A DNA stretch of 64,000 nt, taken from assembly GCF_964355755.1 (NCBI RefSeq), contig NC_092673.1, positions 34,917,648-34,981,647 of the forward strand. The letters run 5' to 3'. Shown here one piece after another: positions 1 through 10,690 of the stretch (positions within the stretch are counted from its first letter, which is position 1; every line of letters starts with the position of its first letter). The DNA is from Antedon mediterranea. Taxonomy: Eukaryota > Echinodermata > Crinoidea > Comatulida > Antedonidae. Under the pieces are notes generated by a model that worked only from the letters and a program-made list of their open reading frames with translations, did not search any database and was not told where the DNA came from. The translations under genes and the position numbers were made by a program.

Positions 1-1
1 T

Positions 2-3000
2 GTGGTATTGAAACCTAAATTGCTTGATCTTGAGGAAAACAATTTGTCAGGTATTGATGGTAGTACACTATTTAGGTTAGTGGATTCAAATTGTATGAAT
101 TATTCTACTTTTAAATGGCAAGATTGTAGCCTGTCAGTTGATAACCTAAGAGGTCTTGCAGATGCCTGTTATAAACATGGTAGGATATTGACATGGGAAC
201 AGTTGAATTTAAGGTGGATTAACCTAGCTTCCATTAAAGGATCACAATTAGCTTGTTTATTAAGATTCTCTCCACAATTACAAATTCTTGATATGAGAAA
301 TTGCCATATTTCAGGTAGTATTATAAAAGATTTATTGAATGAATGTGATAAAAACAATGTGGTATTGAAACGTTATATGCTTGATCTAGAGGGAAACAAT
401 CTTTCAGATATTGATGGTGTTACACTATTTAAGTTGGTAGATTCAAATTGTATGAATTATTCTACTTTTGAATGGAAAGATTATAGCCTGTCAGTTGATA
501 ACCTAAGAGGTCTTGCAGATGCCTGTTATGAACATGGTAGGATATTGACATGGGAACAGTTGAATTTAAGTAGGATTAACTTAGCTTCAATTGAAGTATC
601 AACATTAGCTTGTTTATTAAAATTCTCTCCAGAATTAAAAACTCTTGTTATGAGTAATTGCCATCTTTCAGGTTGTATTATAAAAGATTTACTGAATGAA
701 TGTGATGAAAACAAAGTGGTATTGAAACCTGACATGCTATATCTAGAGGGAAATAATCTTTCAAAAATTGATGGTGTTACACTATTTAGGTTGGTAGATC
801 TAATTGATATGGATAATGACACTTTCAAATTTTCTGATTATAGCCTGTCAGTTGACCACCTGAAAAGTCTTATAGATGTCTGTTGTGAACATGGTAAGAT
901 ATTGATATGGGAAGAGTTGATTTTAAGTGGGCTCAACCTATCTTCAATTGAAGGATCAAAATTAGCTAGTTTAATTAAATTCTCTCCACAACTTAAATGT
1001 CTTAATATGAGAAATTGCCATCTCTCAGGTAGTATTATAAAAGATTTATTGAATGAATGTGATAAAAACAATGTGGTATTGAAACCTAAATTGCTTGATC
1101 TTAAGGAAAACAATTTGTCAGGTATTGATGGTAGTACACTATTTAGGTTGGTAGATTCAAATTGTATGAATTATTCTACTTTTGAATGGAAAGATTATAG
1201 CCTGTCAATAGATAACCTAAGAGGTCTTGCAGATGCCTGTTATGAACATGATAGGATATTGACATGGGAACAGTTGAATTTAAGGTGGATTAACCTATCT
1301 TCAATGGAAGGATCAAAATTAGCTTGTTTATTAAAATTCTCTCCACAATTACAAAATCTTGATATGAGAAATTGCCATATTTCAGATAGTATTATAAAAG
1401 ATTTATTGAATGAATGTGATAAAAACAATGTGGTATTGAAACCTAAAATGCTTGATCTAAGGTTAAACAATTTGTCAGGTATTGATGTTAATACACTATT
1501 TAGGTTGGTTGATTTAATTGATATGGATGATGACACTTTTGAATGGTGTGATTATAGCCTATCAGTTAATAACATTAGATGTCTTGCAGATGCCTGTCAT
1601 GAACATTGTAAGATATTGACATGGAAAAAGTTGAATTTAAGGTGGATTAACCTATCTTCAATGGAAGGATCAAAATTAGCTTGTTTATTAAAGTTCTCTC
1701 CACAACTTAAACGTCTTAATATAAGTAATTGCCATCTTTCAGGTGGTAATGTTAAAGACTTATTGAATGAATGTGATAAAATCAATGTGGTATTGAAAAC
1801 TGGCATGTTTGATCTAACGGCAAACAATTTATCAGGTATTGATGTTAGTACACTATATAGGTTGGTAGATTTAGATTGTACGTTTTATTTAATGTTTAAA
1901 TTTTTTGACCATAGCCTGTCAGTTGACCACCTGAAAAGTCTTATAGATGTCTGTTGTGAACATGGTAAGATATTGATATGGGAAGAGTTGAGTTTAAGTG
2001 GGCTCAACCTATCTTCAATTGAAGGATCAAAATTAGCTAGTTTAATTAAATTCTCTCCACAACTTAAATGTCTTAATATGAGAAATTGCCATCTCTCAGG
2101 TAGTATTATAAAAGATTTATTGAATGAATGTGATAAAAACAATGTGGTTTTGAAACAAGGCAATCTTGATCTGACGGAAAACAATTTGTCGTGTATTGAT
2201 GGTTTAACACTATTTAGGCTGGTGGACCTCATTGATACGAATGATGACTATTTTAAATGGAATGATTATAGCCTATTAGGTAATAACCTAAGAGGTCTTA
2301 TAGATGCCTGTTATGAACATGGTAGGATATTGACATGGAAAAAGTTGAATTTAAGTGGGATTAACTTAGCTTCAATTGAAGGATCAAAATTAGCTTGTTT
2401 ATTAAAATTCTCTCCACAACTACAACGTCTTGATATGAGTAATTGCCATCTCTCAGGTAGTATTATAAAAGATTTATTGAATGAATGTGATAAAAACAAT
2501 TTTGTATTGAAACCTGGCATGCTGGATCTAGAGGGAAATAATCTTTCAAAAATTGATGGTTTTACACTGTTTAGGTTGATTGATCTAATTGATATGGATG
2601 ATGACACTTTTAAATGGTGTGATTATAGCTTGTCAGTTAATAACCTAAGAGGTCTTGCAGATGCCTGTTATGAACATGGTGGGATATTGACATGGAAAAG
2701 GTTGAATTTACGGGAGATTAATCTAGCTTCAATTGAAGGATCAAAATTAGCTTGTTTAATCAAATTCTCTCCACAATTAAAACGTCTTGATATGAGAACT
2801 TGCCATCTGTCAGGTAGTATTATGAAAGATTTATTTAATGAATGTGATACAAACAATGTGGTATTGAAGCCTAGCATGCTGGATCTAGATGGGAACAATC
2901 TTTCAGATATTGATAGTGTTTCACTTTTCAGGTTGGTAGATTGTATGAATTATGAAATGTTTAAATGGTATGACTATAGCCTGTCATTTCATGACCAAAG

Positions 3001-4498
3001 AGGTCTTATAGATGCCTGTTATGAACATGGTAGGATATTGACATGGGAACAGTTAAATTTAAGAGGGATTAACCTAGCTTCCATTGAAGTATCAACATTA
3101 GCTTGTTTATTAAAATTCTCTCCAGAATTAAAAACTCTTGATATGAGTAATTGCCATCTTTCAGGTTGTATTATAAAAGATTTACTGAATGAATGTGATG
3201 AAAAAAAAGTGGTATTGAAACCTGACATGCTATATCTAGAGGGAAATAATCTTTCAAAAATTGATGGTGTTACACTATTTAGGTTGGTAGATCTAATTGA
3301 TATGGATAATGACACTTTCACATTTTCTGATTATAGCCTGTCAGTTGATAACCTAAGAGATCTTATAGATGCCTGTTATGAACATGGTAGGATATTCACT
3401 TGGGAAAAATTGAATTTAAGCAGCCTTAACTTAGCTTCCATTGAATTATCTAAACTAGCCTTATTATTACAATTCTCACCACAACTAATGTGTCTTGATA
3501 TGAGTAATTGTCATATCTCAGGTAATATTATTAATGATTTACTCAATCAATGTGATAAAAACAATGTGGTAATAAAACCTGAAATGCTGAATCTAGAAGA
3601 AAACAATCTGTCAAAAATAGATGGTGTTTCACTTTTTAAGTTGGTGCATTGTATGACTTATTCCACGTTTGAATGGAGGCGTGATTATAGCCTGTCGGTT
3701 GATAACCTACAAGAACTTGTAGATATCTGTAAGGTTAATGATAGTAAGTTGACATGGAATTATTTAGATTTAAATGGACTTAACCTTGTAGCATCCACTT
3801 TAGCTGGTTTAATACAATTCTCTCCATTTCTGGAACATCTCAGTTTGGAAAATTGCAATCGTTCGGGTGGAATGATGATGTCTGTATTGAATGAATGTGA
3901 AGGAAATGGAATAGTATTGAAGAAAGGTATGCTGAACCTGATGGGCAATGACCTTTCAGATATCACAGATGAAACATCAGTTGCTAAATTAGAATGGATC
4001 AGTAGTAGTCATAATTTGTTTTCTAATCCAGTCTCACGTTTAGACAACTTAGAAAATGAAAACTCAAATTTAAGTAACTTAGGAAATGAAAATTCTAATT
4101 TAGACAACCTGGGGAATGAAAACTCAGATTTAGACAACTTAGGAAATAGCAACTCAAATTTAAACAACAATGAAAACTCTGATTTAGACAACTTAGGATA
4201 TGAAAACTCAGATTTAGACAATTTAGAAAATGAAAACTCAGATTTAGTAAATACAGAAATCTCTGATGATCAAAAATCAGATTATACAAACACAGATCTA
4301 GAAAACACTGACATTTCTGATGACCAAGACAATTCAGATCTAGAAAACACTGACATCTGTGATGACCAAGACAATTCAGATCCAGGAATTGCAAACAAAT
4401 CTAAAGTGGCTCTAATAATGTATTTTTTCAATTACTTTTTACTTTTTATTTTCCTTATGTATATTTTCAATTTTTTATTTGGCCTACATTTATTTTAG
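2..4498 (+). CDS. NLR gene A, 3' part: LRR super-module array with Asn/Asp-rich tail and C-terminal membrane anchor (5' partial)
   Basis: The open frame enters from the left edge and runs 1,498 codons to TAG at 4496-4498, so the N-terminal signalling and NACHT regions lie outside the window. About 11 super-modules of roughly 120 residues are visible. Each carries several ribonuclease-inhibitor-type LRR strands, with landmarks such as LDLxxNNLSxID, YSLSVDNLRGL, LNLSGINLASIEGSKLACLL and NCHLSGSIIKDLLNECD. After the last module (NCNRSGGMMMSVLNECE) comes an Asn/Glu/Asp-rich repetitive tail (about residues 1335-1468), then about 28 hydrophobic residues rich in Phe, Leu, Ile and Tyr at the extreme C-terminus. 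That segment reads like a tail anchor. The same LRR array is found in the complete gene downstream (exon 52301-62046), which identifies this as the end of a paralogous NACHT-LRR receptor. Ligand recognition by the LRRs is inferred from the family; membrane anchoring is inferred from sequence alone. Confidence 0.85.
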   Translation: MVLKPKLLDLEENNLSGIDGSTLFRLVDSNCMNYSTFKWQDCSLSVDNLRGLADACYKHGRILTWEQLNLRWINLASIKGSQLACLLRFSPQLQILDMRNCHISGSIIKDLLNECDKNNVVLKRYMLDLEGNNLSDIDGVTLFKLVDSNCMNYSTFEWKDYSLSVDNLRGLADACYEHGRILTWEQLNLSRINLASIEVSTLACLLKFSPELKTLVMSNCHLSGCIIKDLLNECDENKVVLKPDMLYLEGNNLSKIDGVTLFRLVDLIDMDNDTFKFSDYSLSVDHLKSLIDVCCEHGKILIWEELILSGLNLSSIEGSKLASLIKFSPQLKCLNMRNCHLSGSIIKDLLNECDKNNVVLKPKLLDLKENNLSGIDGSTLFRLVDSNCMNYSTFEWKDYSLSIDNLRGLADACYEHDRILTWEQLNLRWINLSSMEGSKLACLLKFSPQLQNLDMRNCHISDSIIKDLLNECDKNNVVLKPKMLDLRLNNLSGIDVNTLFRLVDLIDMDDDTFEWCDYSLSVNNIRCLADACHEHCKILTWKKLNLRWINLSSMEGSKLACLLKFSPQLKRLNISNCHLSGGNVKDLLNECDKINVVLKTGMFDLTANNLSGIDVSTLYRLVDLDCTFYLMFKFFDHSLSVDHLKSLIDVCCEHGKILIWEELSLSGLNLSSIEGSKLASLIKFSPQLKCLNMRNCHLSGSIIKDLLNECDKNNVVLKQGNLDLTENNLSCIDGLTLFRLVDLIDTNDDYFKWNDYSLLGNNLRGLIDACYEHGRILTWKKLNLSGINLASIEGSKLACLLKFSPQLQRLDMSNCHLSGSIIKDLLNECDKNNFVLKPGMLDLEGNNLSKIDGFTLFRLIDLIDMDDDTFKWCDYSLSVNNLRGLADACYEHGGILTWKRLNLREINLASIEGSKLACLIKFSPQLKRLDMRTCHLSGSIMKDLFNECDTNNVVLKPSMLDLDGNNLSDIDSVSLFRLVDCMNYEMFKWYDYSLSFHDQRGLIDACYEHGRILTWEQLNLRGINLASIEVSTLACLLKFSPELKTLDMSNCHLSGCIIKDLLNECDEKKVVLKPDMLYLEGNNLSKIDGVTLFRLVDLIDMDNDTFTFSDYSLSVDNLRDLIDACYEHGRIFTWEKLNLSSLNLASIELSKLALLLQFSPQLMCLDMSNCHISGNIINDLLNQCDKNNVVIKPEMLNLEENNLSKIDGVSLFKLVHCMTYSTFEWRRDYSLSVDNLQELVDICKVNDSKLTWNYLDLNGLNLVASTLAGLIQFSPFLEHLSLENCNRSGGMMMSVLNECEGNGIVLKKGMLNLMGNDLSDITDETSVAKLEWISSSHNLFSNPVSRLDNLENENSNLSNLGNENSNLDNLGNENSDLDNLGNSNSNLNNNENSDLDNLGYENSDLDNLENENSDLVNTEISDDQKSDYTNTDLENTDISDDQDNSDLENTDICDDQDNSDPGIANKSKVALIMYFFNYFLLFIFLMYIFNFLFGLHLF
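4036..4395 (+). repeat. Coding tandem repeat: Asn/Asp/Glu/Leu-rich tail of NLR gene A
   Basis: The coding sequence repeats short units reading DNLxNENSxL about eight times, then units reading DLENTDISDDQDNS about three times. The stretch is highly acidic and probably disordered. It separates the LRR solenoid from the C-terminal hydrophobic segment, so it may act as a spacer or stalk. Degenerate copies of the same sequence lie downstream of gene B. Confidence 0.75.
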
Positions 4499-4795
4499 AA
4501 TCATAAATCATATTGCTTTTTATAATATCACACTGAAAAGGGGAAATTGTTAAGAAGGTTGAAGATGTATTATCCCCCGAAAAAATAACGATTGTTGTTT
4601 TTCAACCTCTATTTTATTGGAACATCCCTACATATCAATGGGACCGTCGGCTAGTACGGGACCCCTTAGTGGGACCATCTCCGTGTATTACCATCATTTC
4701 TTTCTGTATTGTTGTTGAGCAAAGTACGAAAACAAAAGAACGAACTAATTCCGAGAATTTACAGCTGACTAGCTGAAATTAACGTTGCCTATTGA
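4499..4795 (+). other. 3' flank / probable 3' UTR of NLR gene A
   Basis: No coding potential is seen. The stretch is collinear with the sequence downstream of gene B (62530-62940), including the words AACATCCCTACATATCAATG and GTGGGACCATCT, so it belongs to the duplicated NLR unit. It includes GATGTATTATCCCCCGAAAA, which resembles the terminal repeat of the MITE family seen at 36633-40272. No clear AATAAA lies close to the stop codon. Confidence 0.5.
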
Positions 4796-5620
4796 AGGAG
4801 GGCAAAAATATCATAGATACGTTGAAATTCGTTGCTCTTGCTCCCATTGCAGCAGGGCAGAAATATCATAGATATGTACGTTGTAAATCGTTGCCCTTGC
4901 TCCTATGAAGCAGGGCAGAAATATTATAGATACGTTGAAAATCGTTGCCCTTGCTCCTATTGAAGCAGGGCAGAAATATCATAGATACGTTGAAAATCGT
5001 TGCCCTTGCTCCTATGAAGCAGGGCAGAAATATTATAGATACGTTGAAAATCGTTGCCCTTGCTCCTATTGAAGCAGGGCAGAAATATTATAGATACGTT
5101 GAAAATCGTTGCCCTTGCTCCTATGAAGCAGGGCAGAAATATTATAGATACGTTGAAAATCGTTGCCCTTGCTCCTATTGAAGCAGGGTAGAAATATTAT
5201 AGATACGTTGAAAATCGTTGCCCTTGCTCCTATGAAGCAGGGCAGAAATATTATAGATACGTTGACAATCGTTGACCTTGCTCACATTGAAGCAGGGCAG
5301 AAATATTATAGATATGTTGGAAATCGTTGCCCTTGCTCCTATTGAAGCAGGGCAGAAATATCATAGATACGTTGAAAATCGTTGCCCTTGCCCCTATTGC
5401 AGCAGGGCAGAAATATTATAGATATGTTGAAAATCGTTGCCCTTGCTCCTATTGAAGCAGGGCAGAAATATTATAGATACGTTGAAAATCGTTGCCCTTG
5501 CTCCTATGAAGCAGGGCAGAAATAGTATAGATACGTTGACAATCGTTGCCCTTGCTCCTATTGAAGTAGGGCAGAAATATTATAGATACGTTAAAAACTG
5601 TTGCCCTTGTTTGTAGAACG
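4796..5620. repeat. Minisatellite with alternating 55/54-bp units, about 15 copies
   Basis: About 15 tandem copies contain GAAGCAGGGCAGAAATATTA and CGTTGCCCTTGCTCCTAT. In the middle of the array, units ending TATTGAAG (55 bp) alternate with units ending TATGAAG (54 bp), giving a higher-order period of about 109 bp. Only about three copies are present at the paralogous position after gene B (62980-63160). Open frames through the array are a by-product of units lacking stop codons. Confidence 0.9.
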
Positions 5621-5775
5621 GAACAGAAATATTACTTTACCTTACCGGAGTATAATCTCTCCGAGTAGGCTAGCATAGCTGATTGATACGTTGCAAACCG
5701 TTGCCCTCGTGGTTCATTCACGGGGCAGAAATACAGAATACAAAGGAATCAGTCCTGCATTTATTATTATTTATG

Positions 5776-7209
5776 TATTTGTATACATGTTAAGTACTGT
5801 AGCCTGTATCATTGTCTATTATTTGTATACATGTTAAGTACTGTAGCCTGTATCATTGTCTATTATTTGTATACATGTTAAGTACTGTAGCCTGTATCAT
5901 TGTCTATTATTTGTATACATGTTAAGTACTGTAGCCTGTATCATTGTCTATTATTTGTATACATGTTAAGTACTGTAGCCTGTATCATTGTCTATTATTT
6001 GTATACATGTTAAGTACTGTAGCCTGTATCATTGTCTATTATTTGTATACATGTTAAGTACTGTAGCCTGTATCATTGTCTATTATTTGTATACATGTTA
6101 AGTACTGTAGCCTGTATCATTGTCTATTATTTGTATACATGTTAAGTACTGTAGCCTGTACCATTGTCTATTATTTGTATACATGTTAAGTACTGTAGCC
6201 TGTATCATTGTCTATTATTTGTATACATGTTAAGTACTGTAGCCTGTATCATTGTTTATTATTTGTATAAATGTTAAGTACTGTAGCCTGTATAATTGTC
6301 TATTATTTGTATACATGTTAAGTACTGTAGCCTGTATCATTGTCTATTATTTGTATACATGTTAAGTACTGTAGCCTGTATCATTGTCTATTATTTGTAT
6401 ACATGTTAAGTACTGTAGCCTGTATCATTGTCTATTATTTGTATACATGTTAAGTACTGTAGCCTGTATCATTGTCTATTATTTGTATACATGTTAAGTA
6501 CTGTAGCCTGTATCATTGTCTATTATTTGTATACATGTTAAGTACTGTAGCCTGTATCATTGTCTATTATTTGTATACATGTTAAGTACTGTAGCCTGTA
6601 TCATTGTCTATTATTTGTATACATGTTAAGTACTGTAGCCTGTACCATTGTCTATTATTTGTATACATGTTAAGTACTGTAGCCTGTATCATTGTCTATT
6701 ATTTGTATACATGTTAAGTACTGTAGCCTGTATCATTGTCTATTATTTGTATACATGTTAAGTACTGTAGCCTGTATCATTGTTTATTATTTGTATACAT
6801 GTTAAGTACTGTAGCCTGTATCATTGTCTATTATTTGTATACATGTTAAGTACTGTAACCTGTATCATTGTCTATTATTTGTATACATGTTAAGTACTGT
6901 AGCCTGTATCATTGTCTATTATTTGTATACATGTTAAGTACTGTAGCCTGTATCATTGTCTATTATTTGTATACATGTTAAGTACTGTAGCCTGTATCAT
7001 TGTCTATTATTTGTATACATGTTAAGTACTGTAGCCTGTATCATTGTCTATTATTTGTATACATGTTAAGTACTGTAGCCTGTATCATTGTCTATTATTT
7101 GTATACATGTTAAGTACTGTAGCCTGTATCATTGTCTATTATTTGTATACATGTTAAGTACTGTAGCCTGTATCATTGTCTATTATTTGTATACATGTTA
7201 AGTACTGTA
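5776..7209. repeat. 44-bp minisatellite, about 32 copies
   Basis: The unit contains TTTGTATACATGTTAAGTAC followed by TGTAGCCTGTATCATTGTC. The copies are almost identical, with rare single-base variants such as CCATTG for TCATTG. Near-perfect homogeneity suggests recent expansion. The paralogous site after gene B has a single diverged unit near 63300-63333. Confidence 0.95.
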
Positions 7210-7489
7210 TGTTTATCATTGCATTATAGTTATATTTCTTTCTTGTATTATTACCTCATACGGTAAAATCTTTATTAATGGACACTTGTTGGATAAATGA
7301 GAGAAAGTTGTACAACCTCAGTTAAGTCATACTTAAAAGACACTTCTTCATTGTCTGAAAATATATGAAAACTGTAGAAAATAGTAGCCAGAGAAAGCAC
7401 TCCTATTGAAAAAAAAATATTTGTTTTGGTGCCAAAAGTGTCCCTTAAATATAATTCTACTGTATCTTAATTATACTGAATAATGTAGC
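7210..7489. other. Non-coding flank between minisatellites
   Basis: Unique AT-rich sequence contains one copy of the GGACACTTGTTGGATAAATG unit, which is present about four times in tandem at 63396-63632 beyond gene B. No gene is visible. Confidence 0.5.
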
Positions 7490-7978
7490 AGTTATTTTAT
7501 ATCTTGTATTTGTAGTTAAGTTTAATGTTGAAGTATATATTTATACTGTGCACAGATCACGTGCTTTAAGTAATTTTATATCTTGTATTTGTAGTTAAGT
7601 TTAATGTTGAAGTATATATTTATACTGTGCACAAATCACTTGCTTTTAAGTCATTTTATATCTTGTATTTGTAGTTAAGTTTAATGTTGAAGTATATATT
7701 TATACTGTGCACAGATCACTTGCTTTTAAGTCATTTTATATCTTGTATTTGTAGTTAAGTTTAATGTTGAAGTATATATTTATACTGTGCACAGATCACT
7801 TGCTTTTAAGTCATTTTATATCTTTTATTTGTAGTTAAGTTTAATGTTGAAGTATATATTTATACTGTGCACAGATCACTTGCTTTTAAGTCATTTTATA
7901 TCTTGTATTTGTAGTTAAGTTTAATGTTGAAGTATATATTTATACTGTTCACAGATCACTTGCTTTTAAGTCATTTTT
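7490..7978. repeat. 80-bp tandem repeat, about 6 copies
   Basis: The 80-bp unit contains TTTATATCTTGTATTTGTAG, then GTATATATTTATACTGTGCA and CAGATCACTTGCTTTTAAGT. Six copies are seen here; two are present at the paralogous place, 63785-63950. Confidence 0.92.
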
Positions 7979-8104
7979 TCTGAATCTATAAATTACAATT
8001 AAATCAATCAAATGTTGTATTTCTATCAGATATGTTGAAGAGATGAATAAAATGGATTAAAAATGTATGAGAGTATATTGCTTTCTTTGTTGTAGTTTTA
8101 TTTA

Positions 8105-8392
8105 TTGATGATTTTATATATAAATGACGACAACAGTATACATAGTGATCTACTTCCTGATGATTTAGATATAAATGACGACAACAGTATACATAGTGAT
8201 CTACTTCCTGATGATTTAGATATAAATGACGACAACAGTATACATAGTGATCTACTTCCTGATGATTTTATATATAAATGACGACAACAGTATACATAGT
8301 GATCTACTTCCTGATGATTTAGATATAAATGACGACAACAGTATACATAGTGATCTACTTCCTGATGATTTAGATATAAATGACGACAACTG
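8105..8392. repeat. 51-bp minisatellite, 5-6 copies, reading frame preserved
   Basis: The unit contains AAATGACGACAACAGTATAC and ATAGTGATCTACTTCCTGAT. It is 51 bp, so one + strand frame gives a repeated 17-residue acidic peptide (NDDNSIHSDLLPDDLDI). No start, splice site or domain context makes it a gene, although the composition recalls the acidic tail of NLR gene A. Confidence 0.85.
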
Positions 8393-9085
8393 TACTCATC
8401 TTCTTTGTTTCACCATCATAATGAATGTTGTGCACCATCTTCAGCATTGTAATTATAATATCACCATCATTTTACCATCATCATTGGTATATCATTTTCA
8501 TCATTGTTATATTGTATCAACTTTATCATTGTTAGTACCAGCTTTGTAATTGTCCTTCTTATACCATCTTAACATCATGTTACCACCATCATTATCTCAG
8601 TCTATTTTTTATATATATTCATTAAAAAATGTTTCTCAAGGGAAAACCTCTTTTGAATACTATAATATTACGGGGATGTTGAAAACATAGAGGGCAGACT
8701 TTGATAGGCACCATTTTGGTCTCTGAATTGTGTTACTGATATTGATAAAGTGAATGCCATATAATAATACGTCCCTGGATGCACGTGTTCTAATTTCAAA
8801 GACGTATCTGGGCCTAGACGTAGGAGGCCTAGAGGTAAGGAATTAAAATATATTAAAATAATGTTTTATAATCAAACTTTTTATTTAGTAAACGGTGCCT
8901 TTATTTAATTTCGAAAAGATACTCAGGACTCCTGACAAGAGGAGGTTGGCGAATAGGCGCCCGTACTAAAATAAGCCTCTCTGTTAATATTATAGCTAGG
9001 CCCTAGGCCTAGCTAGGATAATGTATGCATTCAGCATCAAATCAACTCGGACTGTACCATGCACACTGGATGTAGGCCTATTACG
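8393..9085. other. Non-coding stretch, no gene seen
   Basis: It begins with low-complexity CATCATT-rich sequence (8395-8600) and continues into sequence with repeated TAGGCCTA-like words (8805-9015). I see no coding exon, RNA gene or transposon boundary. Confidence 0.4.
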
Positions 9086-9305
9086 CCTGCCTGTATGTAG
9101 CATTTGTAATGGGGGATGCGAGCGAAGCGAGCAACAATGGCTGGGGGGCCAGGAGGCCGCCAAGGGCCCCCGGTCAGGGTCCAGGGGCCTTCAGCCCTGG
9201 CAAAATTTGCGTTATTTGACGTTCTAAAACTGATTTAAGACTCTTTGTTGTGGCTTGAGCTAGTTGAACGATGGACACCAGAACTTAACGCTTTCGTGAT
9301 GTTTA

Positions 9306-9351
9306 AAGGCCAACTCAGACAGCGTCGTACGACGCTGTCTGAGTTGGCCTT
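9306..9351. repeat. 46-bp perfect palindrome inside the MITE
   Basis: The arm AAGGCCAACTCAGACAGCGT and its reverse complement meet at the centre CGTAC/GTACG with no spacer. The second MITE copy keeps 44 bp of it at 37406-37449. The outer arm (GGCCAACTCAGACAGC) also starts an insertion at 62108, so it is probably the terminal repeat of a separate foldback element. Confidence 0.9.
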
Positions 9352-9549
9352 CCTTCCCATGTTTAGGCGCCGTATTCAATAGTGTCTGTATTTCAAGCAA
9401 ACACTTTACCGCGTACCGCGTACATGAAGCGCTAAGCTATTGCTTGTCGTCACATGATCGACTGCGCATGTTTTTTTACATCAAGTTTGTGATAGAGATC
9501 CTGCTGCAGACTGTCTGCCATGCGGTATGTCTGCCAGGCGGTATGTCCG

Positions 9550-9710
9550 CCAGGGGAACATATTTTCGACGATACCATTTTGTTTAAGGGAAAATATCTG
9601 TACTTTGTTTCTGTAATGTCTGCAAGGCGGTATGTCTGCCAGCCAGGGGGAACATACTCCTGACGATACCATTTTTTTAGAGGGAAAAATTATATGTACT
9701 TTGTTTCTGT
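9550..9710. repeat. Internal tandem duplication of about 98 bp near the left end of the nested element
   Basis: GGGGAACATA, CGACGATACCATTTT and TGTACTTTGTTTCTGTAA occur first at 9553-9620 and again at 9650-9712, each preceded by GCGGTATGTCTGCC. Confidence 0.65.
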
Positions 9711-10559
9711 AAGTAAATTGCGTTACTAAACCGTCACTTTTCCTAAAGTTGCGTCGACATATCCAAATGACAGTTTGATAGACCATAATCCGAGGTGTTT
9801 TGTAATACTATTATATATTATTAACTATCATAGCTAGGCCGGGCCTCCTGCGCAGCATATTATTATACTATTATTGTTATTCTACTGTGTACTACATTGG
9901 CCATTATTACCGAATTACTGTATATCTGATTCTTCATAATTTCAAAATCATATTAATTTTTCATATCATTTTTATTGTTTCACAGTACATACAGTTTTAT
10001 AAAACAGATGACAAGAACAAGCCTTGTTAAAAATGATGTGTGGAATCTAAAAAAAAAAGGATTTTGTCTGAGTTTCCAAAAGACATTAAACATTACAATG
10101 TAAAAACATAAAAAGACTTCCTAAACCTGAGATATAATTTATAAATTCCATAGGAGCAAGCGTATTAACTATCATGAATATTGATAGATTGACTTATTAT
10201 TTGTATTTTTTTAAAGAAAGTAAGGTTCGGGTAATAATTTAGGCCTAAAGTTTAATCAATGTAACATTCATTATGATTATTGTTTTATACACCCTAATTT
10301 AAGTAGCATATCTTTCAGAATACTACAGAATACTGTAGCAGAAATATTACAGACAAACTGTAAATTCAAACATACTGCACCCTTCAACACAGTGCATTTA
10401 ATTAAGACATTTGTAATAGTAAAACGAAAGGCTTGTAGACGAATGGACAAATGACATCTGCATGCAAAAATAAGGTTAAGTTAGTAAAAATGGATAAATT
10501 GGGTTATGAAAATATTCATACTTGTGTCTACTGTTTTGTCTTAATTTTAAATCAACTTT

Positions 10560-10690
10560 TTTCGACTAATTTTTGGTGAAAGTTAATAACTATTATGATA
10601 CTTCAAAATGACCAATTTTTTTTCGAAATATTAATTTTTTTAAACAATTTTTTTGTTGTTGAATTAGTCAAAGAGACAATACATCTTAAC
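10560..10690. mobile_element. End fragment of a TTAA-type MITE (family of 36633-40272)
   Basis: ATTAGTCAAAGAGACAATAC followed by ATCTTAA matches the right end of the outermost element in intron 1 of gene B, here without the hAT-like insert. It is therefore an empty-site paralogue showing what the sequence looked like before that insertion. Confidence 0.6.

Noticed and set aside
4945-5345. Short frames reading LLLLKQGRNIIDTLKIVALAP
   Set aside because: Translation of the 55/54-bp minisatellite; no gene context.
5776-7209. Regular repeats that might suggest a CRISPR array
   Set aside because: The repeats are contiguous with no spacers, and the setting is animal DNA; this is a minisatellite.
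9021-9227. A 68-codon frame on the + strand
   Set aside because: It crosses the left border of the hAT-like MITE and has no homology that I recognise.
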